Shown piece after piece: positions 22,656 to 35,331 of a stretch of DNA of 64,000 nt. The first letter of the stretch is position 1. Each line of letters begins with the position of its first letter. The notes beneath the pieces were generated by a model, which worked only from the letters and a program-made list of their open reading frames with translations, did no database searches and was not told where the DNA came from. The stretch is taken from positions 40,958 through 104,957 of the forward strand of contig VZRN01000686.1 of the NCBI GenBank assembly GCA_013397935.1, given 5' to 3'. This DNA comes from Dasyornis broadbenti (taxonomy: Eukaryota; Chordata; Aves; Passeriformes; Dasyornithidae). Both the position numbers and the translations under genes were made by a program.

Positions 22656-25154
22656 TATTTCCCTTCATTAATTCAGGCTCCCCCTGCAGTGCTGCCTCTT
22701 CCTCAGCAAAAGCCTCCAGGGAATTTCCAGCTGGTTCCGTGGTGCTTTGGCATCGGTTTGTTGCCACGTCCTTCATAAACCGGAGCTCCCACCCCTTTTG
22801 AAGGATCGCCTGCTCCGTGGCAGAGCAGCACAATTCCCTTCGCTCCAAACACACCTGGGCTGGAACGGATGTCCCTGGCTCAAATTTTGATTTTTGCAAG
22901 AGGCAATCAAGTATTTCAGTTCTGACAAGTCAGGCTCTTACAGAGGGTTGAAATTGTCAAATAAATGTGGAAAAGTACAAAGCTGGATGTGCTTTGTTCC
23001 AGATGGAAACATTCCTTGTGCCATTTCCCTTCTGTTCTGATTTCCCAGTAAGAGTTTGGGGCACGATACATTAATTTAGGTAAAACATATTTTCCTTTCA
23101 CGCATGGAATCAGTGCAAATTCCATGTGCTTTCTAATCACTTGGCTTAGATATTATTTTTATTGGAATTACGAAAATACATGCTTCAGAACGAATGCACA
23201 GAGCCTGGTCACGGACTGGATCTCTCCTCATAAAACCTAAAAAAGTCTCTATGCCTTTTCTTTATTACAGAGGTGGCAATAATTCCTTTTCTGCTCAGTT
23301 TCTTCCCTTTGATGACTTTCCCCAGAGAGACACCCAGGACAGCACCGTCACCACCTCCTACATTTGCCTTCTCCCTGATATTCCCGACTCCAGCTCTGCT
23401 CAGCCCCACCCTTCCCAGGCTGGAATCCCACTCCGAGGTCTCGGCTCCTTGTTGCTCGGCGTGTCTGACCGGAGAAGCCAAGGCTGCCAGCTTCCCTTCC
23501 TGACAATTTGTCAAAAGGCACATTAAGAAATAATTGGAGAGAAAGCACACAGATTTGGGAAATGGATTGAGTCATTTTTCTTCAATGCTTGACTGGACAA
23601 GTTACAAGACACCTTGGTCTGTGCTCTCAACGAGACAGAGCTGCTGCTCTAACAAAAGAAATATTACTGTCTCCAGCATCCTGAACTCTTGGGATTTACT
23701 GGGGTGGGCTCTGGATTTAACAGCCAAGCCAGCAGGTAAAAGAGCTGGCATTTTCACGTCGGTCGTTGTGTTCTGTTGGCCTTTTTTCAAAATTAAATTC
23801 TTCGTGCCATTGTTTGGCTATGCCACAGATGAGCAAAATAATAGAGAAAAAAAACCATAAAGGAGTGAAAATCTAGTTATTCTAGATTTAAATACGAAAA
23901 TATTGAAAAATGGGGTATTACACAACGGTTGGGCTTTGGAGAAAAGATAAATTCAATTCCGCAAGTCAGAGCTCCCATTGTGGGGGAGCTGTGCTGTGGG
24001 AGGAGAGAGGCCTTAATCCATTGCACAGAACAAAAATATTGAAATAAAGCAAACCCAACCTGCCAGGCAAGCAAAACCCGTCACAGTACAAGGACCAGGA
24101 TGATTTATCCTTGCTGAGAACCCGGCCTCATTTTGCTGTTAGGGATGGGAGGACGTGTTAGCTCTGGTAATCACCACAACACAAACGTTGAGCCTGGGCC
24201 TTCCCTCCCAGGGGTTTATGAACCCTCTCGTCTGATTTCTTTGTTTCTCATTTGCATTAATAATCAGAATGGACTCAGCATTTTGTCGCCAGGCCATGGC
24301 AATCAAACAGGGGAGTTTTCCAGCACGCACAGGAATACTTGGCAAAGGAAAGGAGGGTGGCACAAAGGGAAAAAATGCGTGGGAGCAAATCACCCTTGTC
24401 TTTGACACTAAAGACAGCAGGGTTTTTTTATTGCCTCCTCCGCAGAACAAATTTTGCGGTGGACCTGTGAAAGGTTTTTGTCCTGTTAAAGGGCTGCAAA
24501 CCCGGATATGATATAAAATATCATTTTGATCTTCCCCTTGAGATTAAACTTTGCATTGGTGCTGCTGCGCCCAGTTCACCAAACCTGTGTCCTTGGGTGA
24601 ACTCCTTGGTGTTGCTTGAAGAATTCTTGCCGTTCCTGAGAAGGAAGTGCTCCAAATTTCAGTTTTTAATCACAGACTACCGTGCAAGTTGTAAGGCGCA
24701 CGGTATGGCCATAATTCAATTTACAGAAATTTTCTTCCTTCACCTGCGAGTTCTGCATTCCATTCAACTTTTGGTGGCTGAAGTGTCTGATTTCATATTA
24801 ATTAACCAAACGTAATTGTGACGACATCGCCGCACCTGGAACCTCTTGGGGTCACTTTGTGGACTGATGATTCTTTATCCCAGTCACTACCTTAAATACG
24901 ATGTGGGCTCAAGCTGTCCCCTGAAACGAATGAATGGATTAGAATTCACTGCAGCACACAGGGTTAAAGAGGCTTCAGGCATTTCTTGGTAATCCAAAAA
25001 CCACACAAAGCACTTTAGAGGACACCTCTCTGCTTGCTGGGAAGGTGAAAATCGCTCCCACGTTCAATTCACGGGCTGCCAGTGGCATTTCCTGTCTTCC
25101 ACGTTTATTCAATAATCTCCATACTCATGACTCTCTTTTGATTATTTGATAATA
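22656..25154. other. 2.5 kb of unique non-coding sequence
   Basis: No gene or repeat is recognised. A small perfect hairpin (ATGATAT-AAA-ATATCAT) lies at 24508-24524. Frames of up to 127 codons overlap on both strands and match no family I know. Confidence 0.45.
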
Positions 25155-25243
25155 GGAAGGTTGAACTCATAATTTATATTAGGAAGAAGCTCTTTACTAC
25201 GAGGGTGCTTCCGAAGAAATTCTTCTCTGTGAGGGTGAATCCA
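25155..25243 (+). mobile_element. CR1 LINE fragment, partly duplicated
   Basis: Sense CR1 signature 'atattaggaagaagctcttt' and 'gagggtg' ends at about 25208. A second, slightly different version of the same block (gaagaaattcttctctgtga, then gggtg) follows at 25214-25238. Two partial copies therefore lie in tandem, either two insertions or a local duplication. Confidence 0.6.
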
Positions 25244-25786
25244 AACCCTTCTGCATTCCAGGGTACAAGTCCAGATTCAGGTCCTGGAGAGTAAACGATG
25301 ACAACGTCTCTGTGATTTCTGCAGGACCATCCTGAAGGGCTGGATTTGTTCACTCTGGAACAGGGCAGAGGAATGATCTCTTTCCCTACGGGAATTCCCA
25401 AAAAATCTGCCATAATTCAAGAAAGTTGGCAAGGCTGTTCTTACGGCTTACTCATTCCCTTGGTGGTGTAGTGTCTAAGACTTTGGAAAGTATTGCGTCT
25501 CTGTGTTTATTTATTTATTTGTGATAGAGCTTCAATTATTAATCTGGCCTGTGTCCGTATGGCACTGAGAAAGGAATCAATTATTGAATTATTAATTTAA
25601 AAAATACTGTTTTTCAGGGATAAATCTCACAGGAAGGTGGGGAGAAGAGAAATTCAGACACTTCCCAGTGGTGCACAGTGATAGGATGAGAAGCAACAGA
25701 GACAGTCGGACCATAATGAAATCTTCGTTACTTGAATGATACAATTCGTTACATCTAATTTATTTATTTATTTATTCATTTTATTT
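25244..25786. other. Sequence between two CR1 pieces, ending in (ATTT)n
   Basis: No gene is recognised. It separates a CR1 piece ending at 'gagggtg' from one starting at 'gagggta', so it could be an insertion into one element (see findings). ATTT-type simple repeats lie at about 25506-25522 and 25757-25785. Confidence 0.45.
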
Positions 25787-25965
25787 TGAGGGTAATCAAA
25801 TACTGGAACAGGTTGCCCAGAAATGTTGTGAAATCTCCATCACTAAAGATTTTCAAGACCTGACCGATTCAAAACCTGATCTGCTTTGCCCTGCTTTGAA
25901 AAGGGGTTCGGGCTCTATGAATTCAGAGGGGCTCTCCATCCTAAATGATCCAATTCATTAATGAC
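25787..25965 (+). mobile_element. Old CR1 LINE 3' fragment, about 180 bp
   Basis: Sense blocks 'atactggaacaggttgccca', 'gttgtgaaatctccatcact', 'gattttcaagacctgacc', 'ctgatctgctttgccctgct', 'ttgaaaaggggttcgggctc' and 'gatccaattcatt' follow the order of an old CR1 3' end. Substitutions are frequent and no clean octamer remains. Confidence 0.8.
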
Positions 25966-26110
25966 AGGTAGGTGACTCTAGATAAGCAATATTTACTAGT
26001 TTATGTTTTATCAGGCATTTGAAAAGATTATAAAGGCCTTTTCCTACCAGTCGATTTAATGGCAAATAAAGATCATGGATGACAAAAACATCAAACGTCG
26101 TTTGAGTTAT

Positions 26111-26137
26111 AAATCAATCAATCAATCAATCAATCAT
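26111..26137. repeat. (AATC)n microsatellite
   Basis: About six uninterrupted AATC units. Confidence 0.95.
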
Positions 26138-26614
26138 TAGATGGGAAATGAGGACAAATGCTTTCTGAGGCTCAAGTTATGCATTTTCTCACACTTGTAC
26201 ACAGGGAAACTTTTCCAGGGTCTTGAAAATTAAAAATATTCATGTAAATCTGAAGATGTCTCCCGGAGACGTCTTCAAATCGGGGATGGGAGTGAACTCT
26301 GCTTAACTTGCAGCTGATATTTACTTCTCCTTTTAGTCTCAGGTCTTCCTGAAGACTAAATTGATATCCAAACACTTGTGGGGGAAAAAAAAAAAGAAAA
26401 AAAAGTAAAATATTATGAATCAAGTATCTTGAAAAAAAAGGAAAGGAACAATCTTGAAATTAAGCCACGTTTTTGCTGCGTAATAGAAATGCTTCGTAGG
26501 CCTCTCCGTTAAAAGGTGCTTGCCTTTATTAAAATAACGACACCAGAGCTTGTTGTAGCACTTTCTGGAGGATCAATAATCCAATAAAAGCCCTGCAGAG
26601 GAGCAATAAGAGGA

Positions 26615-26646
26615 NNNNNNNNNNNNNNNNNNNNNNNNNNNNNNNN
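26615..26646. other. Assembly gap, 32 N
   Basis: Thirty-two undetermined bases. It is followed within 14 bp by a 34-nt poly-A, which likely caused the gap. Frames reported across it are artefacts. Confidence 1.
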
Positions 26647-26653
26647 AGGGGGG

Positions 26654-26659
<6 letters not shown>

Positions 26660-26693
<34 letters not shown>
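26660..26693. repeat. Poly-A run, 34 nt
   Basis: Thirty-four consecutive A directly after the N gap. Its true length is uncertain. It could be the tail of a retrocopy whose body is partly hidden in the gap, but no body is recognisable upstream. Confidence 0.9.
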
Positions 26694-26695
<2 letters not shown>

Positions 26696-26986
26696 GGCTG
26701 TGTATAATTTGTGAGTCTATCAGTCCCAAGTTGTATTTCAGTTCATTTTTAGGCAGAGATTTGGAATTATTCCGCACCTGGGGCTTTTCCTGGCTTGGGA
26801 AGACTCTGGCTGCAGGCAGATTTATCTTGTGGCAGCTGGAAAAGGTCCTTAAGCGCCTGGGAAGCGGATCAAGAGCTGGGACTTGGCTTTGGGGAATTCA
26901 ACCCAACCTCCCCTGAAGCGCTCAGCCGGGAGCTGTGGAGGCTTTAGGGGAGCCAGGGGAGGCACTTCCATCCCCTGCTCGAAACT

Positions 26987-26999
26987 GGGGGGGGGGGGG
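26987..26999. repeat. Poly-G run, 13 nt
   Basis: Thirteen consecutive G preceded by GGGG- and GGGGAGG-type words within 50 bp (from about 26945). The G-rich strand could form a G-quadruplex, which is inference. Confidence 0.85.
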
Positions 27000-27554
27000 T
27001 TATTTTGCCTGCACAAGACTAATAAATTCCAAAGGGAATAATTACCAATAACCCGGAATGCTGCCGCTGCAGATGTTTGCTTTCAGCTCCTCTGCAGCTC
27101 TCACGGCCCGGGTTGAAAGGGATTCTCTGCGTGAGCATTTTTAATTAATGGTTTGCTCTGTGAGCGCACGTGGCTCGAGGCTGCTCCCCAAACTCAGAAA
27201 ACCCATTTTTGAAAGGAACTGTAAATATTGAACGCTGTGTTGCTTTGAATCTCCTGCAGGATGACTGTTGCCGAAATTCTTTCAATATTTCAGGGATTTT
27301 AGGCCTGAGACGTGGCCTTAGTTTCCTATGAACGGGTTTTTTTCCACCTGCCCCGTCAGACTCTTAAAACCCGCGTTAATTTTCAGTAACTTCATTGATT
27401 TTTCATTTCGTTTCAGTCATGGAAACAGAACTCATTTCCTTTCTTCCAACAGGTTCTGGTGCTGTTATAACAATGACTACTTTTGTTATTGACTTTAAGG
27501 ACAGGAGAGGTCTTAGCGTTACAAAGCTGTCGGTTTAGACAAATCCAACATTTC

Positions 27555-27568
27555 TTTTTTTTTTTTTT
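27555..27568. repeat. Poly-T run, 14 nt
   Basis: Simple homopolymer. No retrocopy is evident. Confidence 0.9.
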
Positions 27569-30500
27569 CAAACGGCAAATCCACTTGCAAGAAGACTTCT
27601 TAAGAAACTTCAGAAGTTTCTTCTGGATGGCCCCTAATTCTGAAGGTGCAACTATGACAAGAAGGCTGAATTCACCGCAAAAGTTCCCCTCATTCACTGA
27701 AGAGAGGCATTTTTATCCTCAGATACTCCCAAAACTCTCTTATTCTGGAAAACCAGAAGTCCTTAGAATTGCCCTCTGTCCACTCCCAAGGGAAAAGAGG
27801 TGAGACAACAATATGCACTTATGGGCAGTAATTTTTCCTGGAAATATCAAAGGAAACAGCCTGAGGTGCAGATGAATTGCGACTTTCTCCACTTCCAGAA
27901 GTCCAAGACCTCAAGGCAGTTTGATTTTCCTAAACACGTGTTTCGCTCAGTGATTCCATGTAGGATTTTCTTAAAGAAATCAGATTGAAAACACCCAAAA
28001 TTTTATCTACACAGATATGTGAAAATGGAGCCCACTTTTCTCAGGGTTATCCAACCTGATCGGGGTGTGAAATACAGAAGCAAAACTCTCTTTACGTTTG
28101 TGTCCTGGCAGGGTGGAAGACGCGTCAAAATCCCAGGGAATGGCTCACGGCAGCTTCGGAACTGCCCAGAGAAATCAAAGAGGTGAAGCGAAAGCCAGCA
28201 GGTTCCGGGAGACAGAGGTTTAAGCAATAAATATTGCTGTCTGCTGCTGTTGAAGGAAAATGGAACGGCACTGGTGATTCCTTTTGACTTTCCAGACAGT
28301 TTGGGTTGTGCTGGGCAGAGACATCACTGCCTCTTCCCACCAGCTCCAAACTTTCCTTTACTCCTTCCTCACTGTGACTCAGCCGTTCATTGTTTTCACC
28401 TAAACCAGTGTTTCCCCCCCATCCCAGTTTCTGTAGTCTCTTCTCGTAGCTCTCAAAGTCCCACATTCCCAGCCTACCTTCCTGGATTTCCTAATCCGAG
28501 TTCTTTTTGAGGACAAATGTCACCGCACAACTTTTATTCCCAGCTGACTCCAGTTTTGCACCCACATTTTCAGTCCCGTTCTTTCCTCGCCCATTTATCG
28601 CCACCCTTTGTAACCGCAGGCTTTCACCTGGGGTTTGAACCTGAAATCCACGGAAAACCAACTTGAAATGGAACAGAAGGAACGGTGGGCTGCAAAACAA
28701 AGTGTGTTCGTGGATTTAGAAATGGAATAACGCATTCCCATCGTTCAGTTGAATAGATGAGCCTGTGCATATTGCACGTGAGCATACAACGTTCAGTTTG
28801 ATGACTGTTATACACACGACTTTACGTGTATTTAATGTGGCAAATCGTCAGCTTTTTGCCGTCTCTGTGTTATTTCAAGGATTACCCACAGAAAGCCGAA
28901 GCATTTTGATAATGCGTTTCACCAAAAGGCTCAAAGAACGGTGTCTTGTAGATAATACACGACATTATTCCGGCCCAGCTCCCGTTGAAATCCGTGGGTG
29001 GTGTGTTTTCCCGGCTGTCAAATTACAAACAAATGTTTGGAGGAAGAAGTAAATTAGGATTGAATCTGCAGCAAATATTGAGCAGTGCTGTTCGGCCTTT
29101 CAAGTGTAAAATCACCGCGAGATCAAGGCAATTTGGACAAGCCAGACCTTCGGACTCCGGGGTTTTTTTTTCTGTGTTTTCTGAAAAAGATACAACCAGA
29201 ATGAATGGCTGCGAACACCGTGCTTCCACTACTGCAGTAACGTGGGATCAGCCCCGCTTCCTGTCTCCCGTGGTGTTTTCAAAAAGATGAGTTAACAGGG
29301 AGGTGGAAAAAGGGAAAAAAAAAAAACTGCTGAAGGCCTCAGCCTCGCCAAGTGGCAGAAGCAAAGTTTGCAGCAGGGATGGGGTGTTATCCCCCACCCC
29401 CAAAATTGCTCTTTTGGTGATCTCACGCGTTAAAATTTAATTAGCCAGGCTGAATCTTCGCCATGTTCGAAATGTTCATTAGTGGTGCAGCGTGAATTGC
29501 CAAAAGAATGAAATAATAGCAATAAGACCACTCAGAGTGTAGCAAAAATGAGGAGGAAATGAGTGAAGACAGGAACATTTTGCTTAGGTCACACTCGCAG
29601 TGCGGGTTCCTAAAATCACACGGAGACAAAATTAAAGCAATTTTTATGCATGGGGGAGGTTTTTTTAAATAAAAGTGTACAGAAAGTTTTACAATATTCT
29701 GAAAATTTCTAAATTGCTTTGAATAAGCTTTTTATTAGCAGGGAAAATTATCATTATGGGATGTCTTCTAGGATAAACTGACTAAACTTGAGCTTCTGAG
29801 TGGGCAAGGAGAAGAAGAGCTAAGAGTCATGGGCAGAGAAGTGTGGTTCACAGAAATTTTTGACTCAAAAAATGCAGGTGGAAAGGGGAATAGAAAAAAA
29901 AAATCAAAAATAAATAAAAGGAGGTGGTTTGTCATCAACAACGTGAAGAAATTGTGGGATCAAATCTGAATTTAGAACCAATTTAAAGGGGAAAAGAGAG
30001 AGTTGATACCTATTTAAAGACAGTGACCATTTAGGAAGACCACGAGGAGAAATCAGTGCATGTGGGGAGGTTATTTCGGGTGAGTAACCCTGCATTCCAC
30101 AGTTGGTTTTGCTGCGGACAGGAACGAAGTGCAAGTGGACGGGAAGTCCTGACTTCGTGTTTCAGACAGAGCAAGTTTGCACCATTTTTAAATGAAATAT
30201 TAATAGTCCAGTGTGTCTGCAAAAAAAATTAAAACGTTATCAATTCTGTTTCAACGCAGGTGTGAAATCTAATACCTGGCACTGTCAAGATTTCCTATTC
30301 AAAGCTATAAAAAAGTTATAAACTTCACAGGTTTCCTTAGTCCAGACAGTCTCCTGACCTGTTTCAACGCAGATGTGAAACAGAATATTTGATACTGGCT
30401 TCCTATTAAAAAGTAGAAACCGTAAAAGTTTCAAGAACAGAAACGGAAGCCTGAGGTGACGCCTTGTAAAACCCGACTGTCTGGGGGCTCTCGCGCCTCG

Positions 30501-31614
30501 TTGGTTTTCACAAGAGCTGGAACGAGGCGCAGAGGGACATGGAGGAATTCCAGGGGTGAAGCTCCTCGAGGCTTCCCAAGAAAGCAAACCCTAAACCTGA
30601 TCTTTAGGATCGGGTCCTGGCCCACGTGAGTTCACGTGGCTCTTGCGTTGTTTCAGCATTTATTGCTGTGAAATATTCATCCCGTTCACAACTGTGGCCG
30701 TTCTGGATACACAGATTGCGTTGTGCTGTGCCCAGGGCGCTGCAGACGAAGGAAAATGACAATTAATTGACGAGCAGTGGACGTTGCCCCCCAGCCCCGT
30801 TTTTCACACGCACTGGGGCTCAATTTGAATGGTTTATAGGAGGTCTGGCTTCCCTGATCTCTCTGATCCTGGCTCTGTGGCAATTGCTCTGCTGGGACTC
30901 AGCCCTGTGCAGACACAAAATTAAATTATTTTGGCCCCTTAATCCCACACTCTTAAGGACAATTCTTAAAGCTGGGAACTGCAGCTGCTCCTGACGGTGC
31001 CGAAGTTCAATTCAAAGTGCGTGAAACTCAGAGGATCTTTCAAAGAGTTTGGAAAGTGAAAAAAACGAAAGGACATGGACACCGATGATTTGCAAGAAAT
31101 TCAAGAGCAAAACTTCGGCCTGATTGCTCTTCAGTGTTGCGCTCCAGTGCAAGAACTGCTCCCAATTTTAAAATATTTAAATTGCAAATATGAGGCTACA
31201 GCCAAAAATGCTACAATTAAGCCACAGGTCAGGCCAGAAGTCAAACTATGGATCACAGAAAACCCGAAAAGTGGTTTTAACCTGTGTCCTTGGCTTGTCC
31301 TGTAATTGTGTGTTTGCACTGCACCAGAGGAACGAAGCACCTTGTATTTCCCACTTGTTTTCCCTGGGATCTGGACTCTCCTGTTCCTTCGGTGCTTCTG
31401 GAGATGGGGGAGGTGGGAATTACACAGGGATTCTGGAGGGAACCGCTGAGGAGGAAATTCTGTAGAGAGAGCTGTGGGGGTTGCTGAAGCTTGGATTTCT
31501 GGCATTGCTGCTTTCAAGTGTAGCTCCTGTAGCTTCCCGTTTATTCAAGTAAAATCGGGTTTCTCTAATTAGAGTAGAATGAAGGTTATTATTTCATCTA
31601 AATTAGAAAGTTTA

Positions 31615-31735
31615 GAGAACTAAAACCAAACCCAAACAAACCTGGAAGCGACGTTTCATTTAAAAAAGCCCCCAAAGCAAGCAAGCAAACAGAAAGAACC
31701 CACCCAAAAGCAACCAAGTGAAAACCCCGCCCCAA
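31615..31735. repeat. A/C-rich low-complexity tract
   Basis: About 120 bp of aaac, aagc and accc words with few T. It is the strand complement in character to the G/T-rich tract at 1782-1847. Confidence 0.65.
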
Positions 31736-31817
31736 ATCATTGGACCCCTTTTACCTTTTTTTACATTCCTCGGAGGTTTTCAAATGTGAGCAGAGAATAA
31801 TAGAAGCCTTTTCACTT

Positions 31818-32208
31818 TCATGGTTCTGATCGATGCTGGAAGGGAGTTTAGAGCCCATTCAGTGCCACCCCTGCCATGGCCAGGGACACCTTCCACTGTC
31901 CCAGGCTGCTCCAAGCCCCAGTGTCCAACCTGGCCTTGGGCACTGCCAGGGATCCAGGGGCAGCCACAGCTTCTCTGGGCACCCTGGGCCAGGGCCTCCC
32001 CACCCTCCCAGGGGAGGATTTCACCCCAATATCCCATCCATCCCTGCCCTCTGGCAGTGGGAAGCCATTCCCTGTGTCCTGTCCCTCCATCCCTTGTCCC
32101 CAGTCCCTTTCCAGCTCTCCTGGAGCCCCTTTAGGCCCTGGCAGGGGCTCTGAGCTCTCCCTGGAGCCTTCCCTTCCCCAGGTGAGCACCTCCAGCTCTC
32201 CCAGCTCA
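31818..32208 (-). mobile_element. CR1 LINE 3' fragment, about 390 bp
   Basis: Antisense blocks run without a break: 'gctggaagggag', 'atggccagggacaccttcca', 'cctggccttgggcactgcca', 'gcagccacagcttctctggg', 'agggcctccccaccctccca', 'tatcccatccatccctgccc' and 'ctctccctggagccttccct'. It is one of the two most complete young copies here. The octamer end is poorly preserved. It is almost identical to the copy at 40713 over their shared ~130 bp and carries the 'gggcac' plus 'gccacagc' variant. Confidence 0.95.
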
Positions 32209-33620
32209 GAGATCCGTGTGAACACGAAGAAACCCTTCCAGGTCTGGCTGCACCAACAATTTCCCCCCCACTTTGTTCCGCAGAAATGTCTATCGGAGTC
32301 TCCCGCTCAGCTGATGCTGGGCACACCCGAGGAGTGAAAGCTCCCACCCAGTTTACAGGAACTCCTCATTCCTGGCCACTTTGTGATGCCCTTAGACCAC
32401 GCAGATTCCTCTGGCTGTGGGATGGAGCCAACAGAGCCTCAAACTCCACCTGGAAACGCCGTGGCCTCATTATTTCTGTAGGCCCTGCCCTGTCAGCTTA
32501 TCCCCGGTGTCAAAGCAAAGTGCGCTCTGCCTGGAGAAAAAAAGAAAATCGTTACCGATTAATTATGTCAACTTTTGCAGGAAATAAGCAATTAGAACCT
32601 GCACATGGCAGAGGGGGGAAAAGAAAAAATCAAAATCGATGGGGCCGGTCAACTTCCAGAACAATTAGTGTTGGGAAGGCAGGAGCAGGGACAAGGAGGA
32701 GCAGCCTGCAGCTGCCAAACCTACAATGCTTGAATGAACAATGGGGGAAAGGGCTTCTGGCTCTCACAGCCTAAAAATAACCGTGGCTGGAACAAAAGCC
32801 AGCCGGGGAAGGTGAGCAAATCATTTCAAATCCCTGGGAAAGCAACAGTGCGGGATTTTCTCATAAGGAATCAGACAGTTCAGAGCAAATATGACACCAC
32901 GGGAGGACTAAACGCTACAATAGCCACAGGGGTCATTTGTGTTCCCTTTTCATCTCCTCGATCGTGTTAAAGCTTCTTTCGTTCGTGCTGGTGTTTCAGG
33001 GATGGAAATCACAAGCTCACCTGCACCCTGCAAGTTTCTCAAGCACCTCGCTGTATACAAATATGGTGAGCATTGCTGATTCTTTGTCTTTGAAACTGCT
33101 TGACTCCTCTGTGTCCAGCATACACTCTCTGGCAGCCTTTCTAACTTTTTTTTTTTTTTCCATTTTCTCGTCTCTGTCTCTTCACCTTAGTACCTTATTC
33201 CCTCTTTCTGTGTCTCTCCGAGCTCATTTAATCCCATCTCCCGCTTAATTCTCTGGTTTTAAGCAAATTATCTCCTTTGCTCGTGAGACCCCAGCGGCAG
33301 CTTCGACAGAAGAGTAATATTACTTTATGTTTTACTTTCAAAATATTCTGTTTTGACTTCCTCTAAGTTTCTTAAAGAGTTTGAACTGATCATTTTTCCT
33401 TAAAACCACCTAGAACGGAGCTACTGTCTTAAATCTGTGTTGCAAGGCTTTAAGAAAATTAACACCGATAATCTATAAATAAGTGGGGATTCATAAATCA
33501 TAACCAGACCTAGAGGAAACTTGAGAAATGCTCTGGGTGTAAGTTCTTCTAAAAGTTAAATAGTATATTCAGACTTACAGGTCTGGACTCCTTATCTTGA
33601 GGGCAAGATGTGAAAATCAA

Positions 33621-33677
33621 TCTTTTCTTTCTTTCTTTCTTTCTTCCTTCCTTCCTTCCTTCCGCGCCTTCCTTCCT
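33621..33677. repeat. (CTTT)n-(CCTT)n polypyrimidine microsatellite
   Basis: A compound tetranucleotide tract changes from CTTT to CCTT units, with a short 'ccgcgc' interruption near 33662. It is pure pyrimidine on the + strand apart from the interruption. Confidence 0.95.
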
Positions 33678-34919
33678 CACATCCAAAGCCATTCATGCTA
33701 TTATATTTTATTATACTGATAAAGATGATACCAAAATTTGGTCTTTAAACCAACAGATTAATGGCCATGAAGGCTCTGAGGTATTTTGATGAATCTCGAT
33801 TTCCAAGGTGACCCCATTAGCAATCCCTGCCCAGGAATCTTTCCGTGGATGTCACGTTTTCTCTTTCACCTTGCGAAAAAGGGATTTTATAAGGCAGTGT
33901 CCCTAGGACAAAGTTTCTAAAATTAATTAAAGAGGCACAGATTTTAAAGGCAGTCAACTGTGCAAGGGTAAAGAACAAGGGGCGAGGCAGAAGGTGAAAT
34001 GTTTCATTCCAGGGAAAATTTCAGGGAGTGTTAGTTCATAAGAACAGTGAAAAAAATGGTGCCAAACTGAATTATGGCTTTGGATCCCAGCCTGGACAAA
34101 TGCCAGCAGTGAAGGAGACACTGACCCCAATTTGGGCTTATTTGTACGATAAATTTTCTTGCCCCTGTTCCCAAGGGATTTCGTCAAAGGAAAAAGTGCT
34201 CAAGTGAAAACAGGCTTCAGGCTCTGGGATAAGTCAAGAAATGGAAACAGCCTGTATGAATATAACCCTCCACTGATCCCAGGAATCCTGAGATCCCATT
34301 TTTCACAAATTACTAGGCCAGAATAATACCAATAAACGTGAATGAAACCAACTCATGGAGCCTTGGGCTGGCTCAATATTTAACACCGACACGGGCTGGA
34401 GGAGGTCTTCAAATCATCAAAGGATGTAAGAATTTTGCCTTGTTTATGAGGTTTCCTATGTTTATAAGGATTTTCCCTTTTGCATTATTTAAGGAAGATT
34501 TTGTAGAGTCTCCTCAGATGAAGGAATGTTTTCACGATTGATGTCACTGAAATCCGTAAAACCGATGTCAATTTTTTTGACTGAGGAGAGAAAAAACTTG
34601 GCAATCTTGGGAAAGTTTGATTTCCCTCAAAAGGAAGAAAATATTTCCTCTTAAAATAAGAACTACTTTGTACAGAGATATGCAGCAGTTATCGTCCTAT
34701 CTGTGAATTATACTAATGTTCCAAATTGTATTTTTTCCTGAGGATTAAAGTTTTTTTTCCTGTTTAACCGTTCCCTCCAATATATATTTATGTTTATACC
34801 GCAGCGTCAGGGGTATGGAACAGAACTGGGGTCACTCCCTTCTCTGCTGTCGCTGAAGTCACCTCTTCGTTCCCCTGTGCAAAACTGGAAAGTCTGAAAG
34901 AGCCTGATATGGGAAATTT

Positions 34920-34959
34920 CATTTTAATGATCTGAATTCCATTTTAATGATCTGAATTT
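34920..34959. repeat. 20-bp perfect-type tandem duplication
   Basis: 'cattttaatgatctgaatt' occurs at 34920 and again at 34940, head to tail, differing only at the last base of the unit. It contains a TAATGA core. It is a recent local duplication. Confidence 0.9.
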
Positions 34960-35331
34960 CTTCATCAACCTGAAAGTCTATTATTCTTGTGGGTTGTAAT
35001 GCTTTGGACGCTTACAGCCATTAATCTCGCTGTTTTATGGCGGAAATAAAGGAGAAAAAATGTGAACTGTTACTTTGCATAACTGTTATAGATTTTACAG
35101 AAGCTCTTTCTCCCTTTCTGACCTCCGTGGGGATAGAGAAAGTCATCTGAGAGCTGAGATTTGATAAAAAAAAAAAAAATTCATTTTTAGGAAGAACTTG
35201 TATTTGGCACATGTCTGACAAGTTTGACAAAAGGTCCTTTGAAAATTCTAGAATTCCAGATTCGTCTTTAAAGAAAAACATGTGGCTACGTGTACACAAG
35301 GTCTGAAATGAAATGGCCCCAGATTGCCCCA

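Larger units (their letters stand above)
25966..31817. other. 5.9 kb of mostly unique non-coding sequence with an assembly gap
   Basis: No gene, RNA gene or CR1 copy is recognised. It contains the (AATC)n tract at 26111, the N gap at 26615, the poly-A beside it, a 13-nt poly-G at 26987, a poly-T at 27555 and an A/C-rich tract at 31615. Frames reach 128 codons (minus, 31131-31517) without any known domain. Confidence 0.5.
32209..35331. other. 3.1 kb of non-coding sequence
   Basis: No gene is recognised. It includes a poly-T at 33146-33159, the CTTT/CCTT tract at 33621 and a 20-bp tandem duplication at 34920. A 162-codon plus-strand frame at 32286-32774 matches no family I know. Confidence 0.5.
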
